From assembly GCF_010994095.1 (NCBI RefSeq), contig NZ_WJYO01000004.1:186001-250000 (forward strand): a stretch of DNA of 64,000 bases. Direction: 5' to 3'. The stretch is from Mumia xiangluensis. GTDB taxonomy: Bacteria; Actinomycetota; Actinomycetes; Propionibacteriales; Nocardioidaceae. Below the pieces are notes generated by a model. The model was not told where the DNA came from, ran no database searches, and was given only the letters and a program-made list of their open reading frames with translations. Below, in pieces: positions 36,989-49,343 of this stretch (position 1 is the first letter of the stretch; each line of letters starts with the position of its first letter). A program made the position numbers and the translations under genes.

Positions 36989-37025
36989 CGAAGGCCGCCC
37001 GGGGCAGGGCCCCGGGCGGCCTTCG
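36989..37025 (-). terminator. Terminator after the LPXTG-protein gene
   Basis: A perfect 17-bp inverted repeat around a 3-nt loop (CGAAGGCCGCCCGGGGC and its complement) lies 17 bases beyond the stop codon of the minus-strand gene at 37042. It separates that gene from the reductase downstream. Confidence 0.85.
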
Positions 37026-37041
37026 GCCTACAGCGTGCGGG

Positions 37042-37623
37042 TCAGGCGCGACGGCGGCGTGCCGTGACCATGGCGGCGCCTCCACCGAGCAGCAGTGCGA
37101 GGCCGCCGGCGGTCCAGGCGAGGTTGGAGCCACCGGTGTTCGGGAGCACGCCCTCGTCGTCGGTCTCGGTGTCACCCGCGACGTCCTTCGGCGGCGTGGT
37201 CTCCGACGGGGCTGCCGGGGTCTCGCTCTCTCCGGCGACGCTCGGCGTCGCCGTCGGGGTCGTCTCCGTGGGCGTCGTCTCCGTCGGGGTCGTCTCGGTG
37301 GGCGGCTCGGTCGTCGGCGGCGTGGTCTCCGTCGGCTCCGTGGTCGGCGGCGTGGTCTCCGTCGGCTCCGTGGTCGGCGGCGTGGTCGGCGGCGTCGTCT
37401 CGGTCGGCGTGGAGGTCGGGGGCGAGTACGTGGCAGTGGGCGTCGGGGTGCTCGGCGGGCAGTCCGGGTTGTGGGGCTTGCCCGGCTTGTGGTGATGGCC
37501 GTGGTGGCCGCCGGTTGCGGGCGCGAGCGCCGAGGCGGACGGAGCCGCCGCTACGCCGAGGCCGAGAACGATGCTCGCGGCGGCAGGCAGGGCGATCCGA
37601 ACGAAGGGGGTACGGGGGTTCAC
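37042..37623 (-). CDS. Secreted Thr/Pro-rich cell-wall protein with LPNTG sorting signal
   Basis: This is a 193-residue precursor. A signal peptide covers residues 1-32 (ending APSASA). A His cluster GGHHGHHHKPGKPH lies at 38-51. A Thr/Pro/Glu stalk covers about 57-130 with a TTEPTETTPP repeat. LPNTG at 160-164, a hydrophobic segment and the tail ARRRRA form a class sortase substrate. It should be covalently attached to peptidoglycan with the His-rich segment displayed. GTG start 37623 has GAAGGAC upstream; the longer open frame is Cys/Arg-rich and lacks a signal. No sortase gene is nearby. Confidence 0.85.
   Translation of the reverse strand: MNPRTPFVRIALPAAASIVLGLGVAAAPSASALAPATGGHHGHHHKPGKPHNPDCPPSTPTPTATYSPPTSTPTETTPPTTPPTTEPTETTPPTTEPTETTPPTTEPPTETTPTETTPTETTPTATPSVAGESETPAAPSETTPPKDVAGDTETDDEGVLPNTGGSNLAWTAGGLALLLGGGAAMVTARRRRA
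37305..37405. repeat. Tandem 30-bp coding repeats in the stalk region
   Basis: The DNA encoding the TTEPTETTPP decapeptide repeats almost identically two to three times (unit about 30 bp, containing ggtctccgtcggctccgt). Such units can expand or contract by slippage and change the stalk length between strains. Confidence 0.75.
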
Positions 37624-37777
37624 GAGTGTCCTTCGAGAGTGTGCGGGGGAGTGGCTCGTCCGAAGAGAGGCCAGAAGGAACCTAGCGAAGGATTCGGCCC
37701 TCGCGCGACGCGCGGCCGACTTCGCGCAGCATGTGAGATGCCCCTTCGGGGCAAAGCGGTCGCAATACGGACAGAAA

Positions 37778-37814
37778 CACCGCCGTCCGTCCACATCGTG
37801 GACGGACGGCGGTG
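37778..37814 (-). terminator. Terminator after gltA
   Basis: A perfect 17-bp inverted repeat (CACCGCCGTCCGTCCAC and complement) around a 3-nt ATC loop lies 24 bases beyond the gltA stop on the minus strand. The rest of the 214-bp gap to the LPXTG gene holds only its probable promoter region; nothing else was recognised. Confidence 0.85.
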
Positions 37815-37837
37815 CTCAGGTCGAGTGAAGCGTGGGG

Positions 37838-39151
<1,314 letters not shown>

Positions 39152-39501
39152 GAGGAGTTCTCCTTGTGCCTGGCGTGCGCACACTGGGTCGATGCGCCGC
39201 TCGAATCAGGGGTCCCCCTGGGTGTTGAGACCCACTCCAACTTATTGCGTCGCGCCAGCGCGCGTGCATCCGGGTCCCGCAGACGGTGGGGAGCGCGCTC
39301 CCGCCGACCGGCTGCTTGGGGCGTCGGGGTAGGCTTCACGTGGTGCGTGCGGCGTACGACGCACCCTCGCCACGGGCCGTTTTGACCGAGCCCAGGGTGG
39401 ACAGTTATTGTTGTACGTCGTTGTGCCTTGATGGCGATGCGGTTTTCCTGCGTCCCCCGAGGTGCACCATCAGTCCCCATCCATACGAAGGTAGAACTAG
39501 C
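39152..39501. promoter_or_regulatory. Divergent control region between gltA and rplM
   Basis: These 350 bp hold no convincing gene. On the plus strand a -35 TTGACC (39382-39387) and a -10 TATTGT (39406-39411), 18 bp apart, form a plausible rplM-rpsI promoter, giving a leader of about 80-90 nt. Within that leader TGATGG (near 39429) can pair with CCATCA (near 39466), where ribosomal protein L13 leaders occur in some bacteria. The gltA promoter on the minus side was not located. Confidence 0.55.
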
Positions 39502-39945
39502 GTGCGCACGTACAGCCCGAAGCCTGGTGACGTCGACCGCAAGTGGCACGTCATCGACGCATCTGACGTGGTGCTTGGGCGTCTCGCCGTCCAGACCGCG
39601 ACCCTGCTTCGCGGCAAGCACAAGCCGACGTTCGCCCCGCACGTCGACAACGGTGACTTCGTCATCATCGTCAACGCCGAGAAGGTCGCTCTCTCCGGCA
39701 ACAAGCGCGAGGACAAGCTCGCGTACCGCCACAGCGGCTACCCGGGTGGTCTGAAGCAGGTTGCCTACGGCGACCTGCTCGACAAGGACGCGCGCAAGGC
39801 TGTCGAGAAGGCTGTCTGGGGCATGCTCCCCAAGAACCGCCTCAGCCGCGCCCAGATGAAGAAGCTGAAGGTCTACGCCGGCCCTGAGCACCCGCACGCC
39901 GCTCAGCAGCCGCAGACCTTCGACATCACGCAGATCGCCCAGTAG
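39502..39945 (+). CDS. rplM: 50S ribosomal protein L13
   Basis: L13 has 147 residues ([19 protein letters not shown]...), an early 50S assembly protein. Blocks [17 protein letters not shown] and the [19 protein letters not shown] region are conserved. GTG 39502 gives the family N-terminus and has a GAAGG site; the extra 72 residues of open frame upstream are leader. Followed by rpsI. Confidence 0.98.
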   Translation: MRTYSPKPGDVDRKWHVIDASDVVLGRLAVQTATLLRGKHKPTFAPHVDNGDFVIIVNAEKVALSGNKREDKLAYRHSGYPGGLKQVAYGDLLDKDARKAVEKAVWGMLPKNRLSRAQMKKLKVYAGPEHPHAAQQPQTFDITQIAQ

Positions 39946-39969
39946 GCCCAGGAAGCAGTGAGGATCAAC

Positions 39970-40479
39970 GTGGCCGAGACCAGCACCGAGACCGTCGACA
40001 CGACCGACGAGTTCACGACCAACGCCGAGGGCGTTGCCTACACCTCCGAGACCGCACCCAGTGCGGAGTCGGCGGCACGTTCGTCGATCATCGCCCCCGC
40101 GGCAGCCACCGGCCGCCGCAAGGAGGCTGTCGCACGCGTCCGCATCGTGCCGGGAACCGGTGCGTGGACGGTCAACGGCAAGCCGCTCGAAGAGTACCTC
40201 CCGAACAAGCTGCACCAGCAGATCGCCAAGGAGGCCTTCGCATCGACCGGCCTCGGCGAGAGCTTCGACGTGATCGCTCGCGTCTCCGGTGGCGGCATGA
40301 CCGGCCAGGCCGGTGCGCTCCGCCTCGGCGTCGCCCGCGCGCTGAACGCGGTCGACGAGGAGTCCAACCGTGCGACGCTCAAGAAGGCCGGGCTGCTCAC
40401 GCGTGACGCCCGCGCCAAGGAGCGCAAGAAGGCAGGCCTCAAGAAGGCCCGCAAGGCACCTCAGTACAGCAAGCGCTGA
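39970..40479 (+). CDS. rpsI: 30S ribosomal protein S9
   Basis: S9 has 169 residues. The core starts near [17 protein letters not shown] and ends with [12 protein letters not shown], whose terminal Lys-Arg contacts P-site tRNA. About 45 acidic/Thr-rich residues precede the core, an actinobacterial extension. GTG 39970 follows GAGG at suitable spacing; GTG 39958 would add four residues (MRIN). Confidence 0.97.
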   Translation: MAETSTETVDTTDEFTTNAEGVAYTSETAPSAESAARSSIIAPAAATGRRKEAVARVRIVPGTGAWTVNGKPLEEYLPNKLHQQIAKEAFASTGLGESFDVIARVSGGGMTGQAGALRLGVARALNAVDEESNRATLKKAGLLTRDARAKERKKAGLKKARKAPQYSKR

Positions 40480-40489
40480 CGGCTCAGCC

Positions 40490-41836
40490 GTGGGTCGGAT
40501 CTTCGGAACCGACGGCGTCCGCGGGGTCGCCAACGTCGACCTGACGGCCGAGCTGGCAGTCGACCTCGCTGTCGCGGCAGCCCACGTGCTCGGCGAGGCT
40601 GGAGCCTTCGCCGACCAGCGGCCGACGGCAGTCGTGGCCCGCGATCCCCGCGCCTCCGGAGAGTTCCTGGAAGCAGCGGTGGTCGCGGGTCTCGCGTCTG
40701 CGGGGGTCGACGTGCATCGCCTCGGCGTCGTCCCCACACCGGGTGCCGCGTACCTCACGTCGGCACTCGACGCTGACATGGGCGTCATGATCTCCGCGAG
40801 CCACAACCCGATGCCCGACAACGGCATCAAGTTTCTCGCGCGGGGCGGGCTCAAGCTCGACGACGCGATCGAGGACGACATCGAGCGCGCGCTCGAGCAG
40901 CCGTGGCGACGACCCACCGGCGCGTCCGTCGGCCGCGTCGGTGACAGCCCGACGGCGTTGCGCACCTACGAGCGTCACCTGGTCGAGGCGGTCGGGCGGC
41001 GCCTCGACGGACTGAAGGTCGTGCTGGACTGCGCCAACGGCGCCGCGTCGGTCGTCGGTCCCGCTGCCTTCCGGGCGCTCGGCGCGGAGGTCGTGGCGGT
41101 GCACTCCGATCCAGACGGGCTCAACATCAACGCCGGGTGCGGGTCGACGCACCCCGAGGACCTGCAGCACGCCGTCGTCGCCCACGGCGCCGACGCGGGC
41201 TTCGCCTTCGACGGGGACGCGGACCGGTGCCTGGCAGTCTCCGCGGACGGCGTGCTCGTCGACGGTGACCAGATACTCGCGATCCTCGCCCTCGCCCTGC
41301 GCAGCGAGGGTGCCCTCGTCGACGACACCGTCGTCGCGACGGTCATGTCCAACCTCGGCTTCGTCCAGGCGATGGAAGCCCACGGCGTGACGGTGGTGCA
41401 GACGGCCGTCGGCGACCGCTATGTTCTCGAAGCCATGCGCGAGCGGGGCTACAACCTGGGTGGCGAGCAGTCCGGCCACGTCATCATGAGTGACCACGCC
41501 ACCACCGGCGACGGGGTGCTGACCGCGCTGGCTGTGGCACGACGGATGGCCGACACGGGGTCCACCCTCGCCGACCTCGGCGCGGTCATGCGACGCCTCC
41601 CCCAGGTCCTGGTCAACGTGCCGGGGGTCGACAAGTCCCGCGCGTCGACCGACCCGGTGGTCGCGGCTGCCGTCGCTGACGCGACTGCCGAGCTCGGCGC
41701 TGCCGGTCGGGTGCTCCTGCGGCCGTCCGGCACCGAGCCGCTGGTCCGGGTCATGGTCGAGGCGGGCTCGAGCGAGCAGGCCGACGCCGTCGCCCAGCGG
41801 CTCGCGTCCGTGGTCGGATCCGCGCTGGCGCTCTGA
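40490..41836 (+). CDS. glmM: Phosphoglucosamine mutase
   Basis: GlmM (448 residues) converts glucosamine-6-P to glucosamine-1-P on the way to UDP-GlcNAc and peptidoglycan. Phosphoserine Ser104 lies in ISASHNP; the metal loop FDGDADRC and the sugar loop GGEQSGH are present, with the phosphate loop [12 protein letters not shown] near the end. GTG 40490 starts [11 protein letters not shown]. It lies 10 bp after rpsI and its pathway partner glmS is 3 kb downstream. Confidence 0.97.
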   Translation: MGRIFGTDGVRGVANVDLTAELAVDLAVAAAHVLGEAGAFADQRPTAVVARDPRASGEFLEAAVVAGLASAGVDVHRLGVVPTPGAAYLTSALDADMGVMISASHNPMPDNGIKFLARGGLKLDDAIEDDIERALEQPWRRPTGASVGRVGDSPTALRTYERHLVEAVGRRLDGLKVVLDCANGAASVVGPAAFRALGAEVVAVHSDPDGLNINAGCGSTHPEDLQHAVVAHGADAGFAFDGDADRCLAVSADGVLVDGDQILAILALALRSEGALVDDTVVATVMSNLGFVQAMEAHGVTVVQTAVGDRYVLEAMRERGYNLGGEQSGHVIMSDHATTGDGVLTALAVARRMADTGSTLADLGAVMRRLPQVLVNVPGVDKSRASTDPVVAAAVADATAELGAAGRVLLRPSGTEPLVRVMVEAGSSEQADAVAQRLASVVGSALAL

Positions 41837-41887
41837 GCGCGAAAAACGCGAGTGCGTCGCCGCGCCGGGACGACCTACGGTGGCGAG

Positions 41888-42880
41888 ATGCGCATCGAGG
41901 AGATCGATCCTGACGACGACTCCGCCCTGGCCGCGTTCCATGCGCACGAGGAACGCGTCGTGGCGACCCGGCCGTACGGGACGAACTGGACACTGCCCGA
42001 GCTGACGGTCGCGGTACGCACCGACGACCCCTGGACTTCCCGGACGCTCCTGTGGGCGCGTCACGACGACGGCGACGTGATCGCGACCGGCCTGCTCGAG
42101 GTGCCGCTGCGCGACAACACCGAGACCGCCTGGATCGACGTCGCGACCGCTCCCGAGCACCGCGACGCGGTCGGAGCGTTCTTCGAGCACCTCAAGCAGC
42201 GCGTACGAGGGATCGGTCGGGGTCGTCTCGAGTCGGTCGCGAAGTGGGCGCCCGGCGACGAGGAGGGTCCCGACGCGAAGATCCTGCGGGTCCACGGCTT
42301 CCGGCTCGGCCTGATCGAGGCCCAGCGCGTCCTCGACCTGCCGCCCGACCGCGAGCACCTCGCGGGCCTGGCAGAACGGGCGGCCCCTCACCACGCGGCG
42401 TACGCGCTGAGGACCTGGCGGGGTCCGGTCCCTGACGAGGTGCTGGAGGACTACGCGGCGATGCGGGCCGTGATGGCCGTCGAGGCGCCGTCAGGGGACA
42501 TGGGGTGGGAGAAGGAGGACTTCCCGCCCGAGCGCGTCCGCACCGAGGAGGCCGAGCTCGCGGCACAGCAGCGTACTCCGTGGACCACCGTCGCCGTCGC
42601 GCCGGACGGGACGCTCGCCGGGCACAGCCAGATCATCGTCCCGGCGACGGACCCGCAGAACGCCTACCAGTGGGACACGCTCGTCCTGACTGACCACCGG
42701 GGCCACCGGCTCGGACTCGCCATGAAGGCCCGCAACCTCCTCGCCGCGGCCGACGAGCTCGGTCCGCGAACCCTCCTGCACACGTGGAACGCCGCCGAGA
42801 ACGCCCCGATGGTCTCCGTCAACGAAGCGCTGGGCTTCCGGCTCGCCGCGATGACGGGGGAGTTCCGGTGCGACCTGTGA
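41888..42880 (+). CDS. GNAT family N-acetyltransferase with two GNAT-like halves
   Basis: This is a 330-residue protein. The C-terminal half has the acetyl-CoA-binding region (LVLTDHRGHRLGLAMKARNLL) and the closing NEALGFRLAAMTGEF; the N-terminal half looks like a degenerate second GNAT domain. The arrangement resembles MshD-like and other actinobacterial tandem acetyltransferases, but the substrate is unknown. ATG 41888 was chosen; the frame upstream has no support. Convergent with the next gene, 6 bp apart. Confidence 0.78.
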   Translation: MRIEEIDPDDDSALAAFHAHEERVVATRPYGTNWTLPELTVAVRTDDPWTSRTLLWARHDDGDVIATGLLEVPLRDNTETAWIDVATAPEHRDAVGAFFEHLKQRVRGIGRGRLESVAKWAPGDEEGPDAKILRVHGFRLGLIEAQRVLDLPPDREHLAGLAERAAPHHAAYALRTWRGPVPDEVLEDYAAMRAVMAVEAPSGDMGWEKEDFPPERVRTEEAELAAQQRTPWTTVAVAPDGTLAGHSQIIVPATDPQNAYQWDTLVLTDHRGHRLGLAMKARNLLAAADELGPRTLLHTWNAAENAPMVSVNEALGFRLAAMTGEFRCDL

Positions 42881-42886
42881 GCGCGG

Positions 42887-43771
42887 CTACGTGCCTGAGC
42901 TGACCCGCTGCTCGTCGGCGCGCACGAGATAGCGCGTCAGGATGACGCCCCACGCCGCGGCGACGAAGAACATCACGAGACCGTAGACCGCTGCCGGGAC
43001 GGAGACCTCGGTCTCGTCGAGCACCTCGACCGCCACGTAGATCGCGAGCGTCGCGTTGTGCACGCCGATCTCGAAGGAGGACGCGACCGCCTGGCGCTCG
43101 GTGACGCCGGCCCACCGCGGGACCAGGTAGCCGACCGCGAGGCTCGTCGCACAGAACACGATCGCGATCGCGCCCACCTTCGCGGCGTAGTCGGCGACGT
43201 TCTCGCGCTGGTCGAGCAGGATGCCGAGCACGAGCACGGCGAGGATGACCGCCGACGCGATGCGTACGGGCTTGTCCATCCGCTCGGCGAACGCCGGCCG
43301 TGCCGACCGGACGGCCATGCCGAGCGCGACGGGCAGGAGGACGATCGCGAACACCTCGAGGACCTTGGTGAACTGCAGGGAGACCGAGCTGTCGGCGTCG
43401 AAGTACGCGATGGCGAGGTTGGTGATGAGGGGGAGCGAGACGATCGCGATGATCGAGTTGATCGCGGTCAGCGTGACGTTGAGGGCGACGTCGCCCCGGA
43501 AGAGGTGGCTGTAGAGGTTCGCGCTGGTGCCGCCCGGCGACGCCGCGAGGAGCATCATGCCCACGGCCAGCAGCGGCGGGAGGTCGAACAGCAGCACGAG
43601 GCCGAAGCACACGGCGGGAAGCAGGAGGAGCTGGCAGACCAGGGCCACCACGACGGCGCGGGGATGGCGGCCCACCCGGCGGAAGTCGTCGATCGTCAGC
43701 GACAGCCCGAGGCCGAACATGATGATGCCGAGGGCGATGGGGAGGCCGACGGTGCTGAGCGCTGAGTCCAT
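42887..43771 (-). CDS. Bile acid:sodium symporter (BASS) family transporter
   Basis: This is a 294-residue hydrophobic protein with about nine transmembrane helices. LGIIMFGLGLSLTIDDFRRV at the start and the AASPGGTSANLYSHLFRGDVALN motif (about 77-99) are BASS family features. Members transport organic anions (pantoate, pyruvate, others) with sodium. The neighbouring coaA makes pantoate or pantothenate-related transport an idea, but only by proximity. Confidence 0.83.
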   Translation of the reverse strand: MDSALSTVGLPIALGIIMFGLGLSLTIDDFRRVGRHPRAVVVALVCQLLLLPAVCFGLVLLFDLPPLLAVGMMLLAASPGGTSANLYSHLFRGDVALNVTLTAINSIIAIVSLPLITNLAIAYFDADSSVSLQFTKVLEVFAIVLLPVALGMAVRSARPAFAERMDKPVRIASAVILAVLVLGILLDQRENVADYAAKVGAIAIVFCATSLAVGYLVPRWAGVTERQAVASSFEIGVHNATLAIYVAVEVLDETEVSVPAAVYGLVMFFVAAAWGVILTRYLVRADEQRVSSGT

Positions 43772-43814
43772 GGCGCACAGCGTAGGGGTGAGTCACGTCA
43801 CAGCGCGAGAGTGG

Positions 43815-44774
43815 TCAGAGCTTGCGCAGACGCACCCATCGCACGGAGTGGTCGGAGTCCTTGCGCAGCACGAGCGTGGCCCGCCCGCGCGTCGGCTCGA
43901 TGTTCTCCTTGAGGTTCGGCCCGTTGATCGAGTCCCAGAGCAGCGAGGCCTGGGCCGTGGCCTGCTCGATGTCGAGCGCGCCGTACCGGACGAAGTAGGA
44001 GTCGGGGTTGCGGAAGGCGGTCTCGCGCAGGCGTAGGAACCGCTCGACGTACCAGCGTCGGATGTCCTTGCGAGCGGCGTCGACATAGACCGAGAAGTCG
44101 AAGAAGTCGCTGGTCGCGAGGCCTGTACGACCGTCCGCCCGGCTCCGTGCGGGCTGCAGGACGTTGAGACCCTCGATCAGCACCACGTCGGGGCGGTTCA
44201 GCGTGACGACCTCGTCGGTGACGTCGTACGAGAGGTGGGAGTAGACCGGCGCCTCGACCGTCTCGCGGCCCGACTTCACGGCCATCACGAACCGCAGCAG
44301 CGCTTTGCGGTCGTACGACTCGGGGAATCCCTTGCGCTCCAGCAGGCCGCGCCGCTCGAGCTCGGCGTTGGGGAGCAGGAAGCCGTCGGTCGTGACGAGC
44401 GACACGTTGCTGTGCGCGGGGTTCTTGGCGAGCAGCTCCCGCAGCAGGCGCGTCGTCGTGGACTTGCCTACCGCGACCGACCCGGCGATGCCGATGACGT
44501 ACGGGGTGCGCTTGGGCTGCGGACGTCGCAGGAACGCCTCCGTCGACCGGTAGAGCTCGCCCGCATAGCGGATCCGCATGCTGATCAGCTGGGCCAGCGG
44601 GACGTAGACCTGACGGACCTCCTCCAGGTCGAGCTCGTCGCCCAGGCCGCGGACCTCGTCGATCTCGGCCTGGGACAGAGGTTGTGGCGCGTCGCCGGCG
44701 AGATCCGCCCAGGCGCTGCGCTCGAGCTCGACGTACGGCGACGTATCCCCGGAACCCGGCTGCGTGACGGACAT
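43815..44774 (-). CDS. coaA: Type I pantothenate kinase
   Basis: CoaA (319 residues) phosphorylates pantothenate, the first committed step of coenzyme A synthesis. Walker A is GSVAVGKSTTTR; the family blocks YDRKALLRF, EGLNVLQ and DFFDFSVYVDA are present. ATG 44774 (MSVTQPGSG) is chosen; ATG 44783 would add three residues. It is divergent from glmS with a gap of only 52 bp. Confidence 0.95.
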   Translation of the reverse strand: MSVTQPGSGDTSPYVELERSAWADLAGDAPQPLSQAEIDEVRGLGDELDLEEVRQVYVPLAQLISMRIRYAGELYRSTEAFLRRPQPKRTPYVIGIAGSVAVGKSTTTRLLRELLAKNPAHSNVSLVTTDGFLLPNAELERRGLLERKGFPESYDRKALLRFVMAVKSGRETVEAPVYSHLSYDVTDEVVTLNRPDVVLIEGLNVLQPARSRADGRTGLATSDFFDFSVYVDAARKDIRRWYVERFLRLRETAFRNPDSYFVRYGALDIEQATAQASLLWDSINGPNLKENIEPTRGRATLVLRKDSDHSVRWVRLRKL

Positions 44775-44813
44775 GGGGCCCATTGTGGCCGTCGTCCGTG
44801 ACGAGGCGGTCGG

Positions 44814-44819
44814 TACCCT
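44814..44819 (+). promoter_or_regulatory. Candidate -10 element of a leaderless glmS transcript
   Basis: TACCCT ends 7 bases before the glmS ATG, which itself lacks a purine-rich ribosome-binding site. This spacing fits transcription starting at the A of the ATG, as is common in actinobacteria. No good -35 was found, so the call is tentative. Confidence 0.4.
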
Positions 44820-44826
44820 GGTCCTC

Positions 44827-46674
<1,848 letters not shown>

Positions 46675-46710
46675 GCGTCGCGACCGCGTCCGTCAACGGG
46701 GAGGGCTGAC

Positions 46711-48186
46711 ATGCTGCAGGCACACACGGTCGCCGACGTCCGCGCGGCGGAGGCTGCGCTCATGTCGCAGGTGCCGCCCGGCTCGTTGATGCGCTGGGCC
46801 GCCGCCGGCCTCGCCGCGTACGTCCGCGAGGTGGCGCCCGGCTCCGGCCCGGTGGTGTTCCTCGTCGGCACCGGCGACAACGGGGGCGACGCGCTGTTCG
46901 CGGCGGCCGAGCTGGCGCGAGAGCGGTTCGTCGCCGTCGCGATCGCCGACCCGTCGCGTGTGCACGTCGAGGGCTCGTACGCCGCGCAGGCGGCCGGGTG
47001 CCGGCTCGTCGACTCGCCGCGCGGGTTCGGTGTCGTGGTGGACGGCGTCGTCGGGATCGGAGGTGCACCAGGCCTGCGACCCCCGGCGGACGCCTGGCGC
47101 GCCACCATCGAGGCAGAGCGGCCGTTCGTGATCGCCGTCGACGTGCCGAGCGGGGTCGACGTGGACGGTGCGACCGTCGCCGGGGGCTCGTTCATCCCCG
47201 CCGACGCGACCTGCACCTTCGGGACGTACAAGAACGCACTGCTCGTGGATCCCGCTGCGGGGTGGGCGGTCCGCGGCGCGCTGCCGCGCCTGATCGACAT
47301 CGGCCTCACGCCGTACCTCCCCGCCCCTTCGATCGAGGCCCTGCAGGCGGCCGACAACCGGCTCCTGCTGTCCGTGCTCGGATCGACGCTCGACCAGCGC
47401 GGGGAAGCACCCACGCAGAAGTACACCCGCGGCGTCGTCGGCGTCGCCGCCGGGTCGACCGCGTACGCCGGGGCCGCGCTGCTCTGCGTGCGCGGGGCGC
47501 AGTCCGGTCCGGCAGGGATGGTCCGCTTCCTCGGGGAGCAGGACCTCGCCGCGCGCGTGGTGGACCGGTGCCCCGAGGTCGTCGCCCACACCGACCCCGC
47601 CGAGCGCGGACGCGTGCAGGCGTGGGTGGTCGGGTCGGGCGGCGGCGACGAGGCAGCGGCCCGCCTGGCCGTGGCGCTGGAGGACGAGGTCCCCGTCGTC
47701 GTCGACGCCGACGCGCTCCAGCACGTGCCCGACCGCTTCGACGTCCCGGTGCTGCTCACCCCGCACGCGGGCGAGCTCGCCCGGATGCTCGACGTCGAGC
47801 GCTCCGCGGTCGAGGCCGACCCCCTCGGTCACGCGACCCGTGCCGCCGAGCGCTGGGAGGCGACGGTGCTGCTCAAGGGAGCCCGCACGCTGGTGGTCGC
47901 CCCCGGTGAACCCGCGCGGGTGAACCTGACGGGTTCGCCATGGCTGGCCACCGCCGGTGCCGGCGACGTCCTCGCAGGGGTCGCAGGCTCGTTCCTCGCG
48001 GCCGGCGCGGACCCCCGCGACGCGGGCGCGCTCGCCGCGTTCGTGCACGGCGCGGCAGCCGTCGTCGCCTCGGGCGGGGGGCCGGTCACCGCCAGCCGGG
48101 TCGCCGACGCGGTCCCGGGCGTCATCGCAGCCTGGCGGAACGGCACCCTCGACGAGTCGCAGGTCCGCGACTGGAGGGACCGGTGA
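46711..48186 (+). CDS. nnr: Bifunctional NAD(P)HX epimerase/dehydratase
   Basis: This 491-residue enzyme repairs hydrated NADH and NADPH. Residues 1-210 form the YjeF-N epimerase domain (GTGDNGGDALFAA). Residues about 225-491 form the YjeF-C ADP-dependent dehydratase, with the HAGELARML and the ATP/ADP site TAGAGDVLAGVAG. It starts 36 bp after glmS and overlaps alr by 4 bp; the nnr-alr pairing is common in bacteria. Confidence 0.94.
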   Translation: MLQAHTVADVRAAEAALMSQVPPGSLMRWAAAGLAAYVREVAPGSGPVVFLVGTGDNGGDALFAAAELARERFVAVAIADPSRVHVEGSYAAQAAGCRLVDSPRGFGVVVDGVVGIGGAPGLRPPADAWRATIEAERPFVIAVDVPSGVDVDGATVAGGSFIPADATCTFGTYKNALLVDPAAGWAVRGALPRLIDIGLTPYLPAPSIEALQAADNRLLLSVLGSTLDQRGEAPTQKYTRGVVGVAAGSTAYAGAALLCVRGAQSGPAGMVRFLGEQDLAARVVDRCPEVVAHTDPAERGRVQAWVVGSGGGDEAAARLAVALEDEVPVVVDADALQHVPDRFDVPVLLTPHAGELARMLDVERSAVEADPLGHATRAAERWEATVLLKGARTLVVAPGEPARVNLTGSPWLATAGAGDVLAGVAGSFLAAGADPRDAGALAAFVHGAAAVVASGGGPVTASRVADAVPGVIAAWRNGTLDESQVRDWRDR

Positions 48187-49331
48187 CCCCGCCGACGAAG
48201 GGGCGTACGACGGGCCCGGCTGAGGCGGTGGTGGATCTCGCCGCGTACCGCGCCAACCTCGCCGTCCTGCGCGCCGCCGCGCCGACCGCGCTGCAGATGG
48301 CGGTCGTGAAGGCCGACGCGTACGGACACGGTGCCGTGGAGATCTCGCGCGCCGCCCGCCAGGCCGGCGCCGAGTGGCTGGGCGTCGCGACGATCGAGGA
48401 GGCGGCAGCGCTGCGTCGGGGCGGCGACCGTGGTCCGGTCCTCGCCTGGCTCTCGCCCGCCGGGGCTGACCTCGCGCCGGCGATCGACGCCGGCGTGGAC
48501 GTCGCGGCCGGGTCGACCGCGCAGCTGGAGGCCGTCCTGGGGGCCGGCGCGACGACGCGGCCCCGCGTCCACCTGAAGGTCGACACGGGCATGGCCCGCG
48601 GCGGGGTCCGCGGCGCCGAGCTCAGCGCCCTCTTCGAGGCCGCACGCGCCGCGCAGGATGCCGGGAGCATCGAGATCGTGGGGATCTTCTCCCACCTCGC
48701 GTGCGCGGACGAGCCCGCCAGCCCGGTGAACACGGCCCAGGAGCACGCCTTCGGCGAGGCGGTCGCCGAGCTGGCGTCGTACGGCGTCGAGCCGGAGCTG
48801 CGGCACCTCGCCAACTCGGCCGCGACGTTGACCCGGCCGAGCGTCCACCACGACCTCGTGCGCGTCGGCATCGCCTCGTACGGGATCAGCCCCGGACCGA
48901 CGCTCGGCACGCCTGCCGACCTCCGGCTCACCCCGGTGATGACCCTCCGCACGGCGCTGTCCCTGGTCCGCCGCGTGCCGCCGGGGACGGGCGTCTCGTA
49001 CGGCCACACCTACGTCACCAAGCGCGAGACCACGCTCGGCCTCGTGCCGGTCGGCTACGGGGACGGCATCCTCCGTGCCGCCTCGAACGCAGCCTCCGCG
49101 TGGGTCAACGGCACGCTCGTCCCGATCGCCGGCCGCGTCTGCATGGACCAGGTCGTCCTCGACCTCGGCGACCTCGCCGCCGAGCGCGGTGACGAGGTCG
49201 TCCTCTTCGGTGCAGGGACCCGCGGCGAGCCGATCGCCGAGGACTGGGCGGCGGCGGCGGGCACGATCGGTTACGAGGTCGTCACTAGGCTGGGCGGCAG
49301 GATCGTCCGAACGTACGTCGACGCGACCTGA
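48183..49331 (+). CDS. alr: Alanine racemase
   Basis: Alr (382 residues) makes D-alanine for peptidoglycan. The PLP lysine is Lys43 in VVKADAYGHG; the second catalytic Tyr is in the SYGHTYVT region and the C-terminal barrel carries GRVCMDQ. GTG 48183 overlaps the nnr stop by 4 bp. The reading frame extends upstream but that part is inside nnr in another phase. In some actinobacteria alr is fused to tsaE; here they are separate, with the hydrolase between. Confidence 0.96.
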   Translation: MTPPTKGRTTGPAEAVVDLAAYRANLAVLRAAAPTALQMAVVKADAYGHGAVEISRAARQAGAEWLGVATIEEAAALRRGGDRGPVLAWLSPAGADLAPAIDAGVDVAAGSTAQLEAVLGAGATTRPRVHLKVDTGMARGGVRGAELSALFEAARAAQDAGSIEIVGIFSHLACADEPASPVNTAQEHAFGEAVAELASYGVEPELRHLANSAATLTRPSVHHDLVRVGIASYGISPGPTLGTPADLRLTPVMTLRTALSLVRRVPPGTGVSYGHTYVTKRETTLGLVPVGYGDGILRAASNAASAWVNGTLVPIAGRVCMDQVVLDLGDLAAERGDEVVLFGAGTRGEPIAEDWAAAAGTIGYEVVTRLGGRIVRTYVDAT

Positions 49332-49343
49332 GAAGGAGCACGG

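Noticed and set aside
36905-37495. Val/Gly/Ser repeat protein on the plus strand over the LPXTG gene
   Set aside because: It is the antisense of the Thr/Pro stalk; the minus-strand frame has a signal peptide, LPNTG and a ribosome-binding site.
39286-39501. 72-residue N-terminal extension of L13
   Set aside because: The promoter lies inside it and it has no similarity to L13; it is the 5' leader.
44775-44826. glmS ribozyme
   Set aside because: Only 52 bp separate coaA and glmS and no ribozyme core can fit; the fold is known mainly from Firmicutes.
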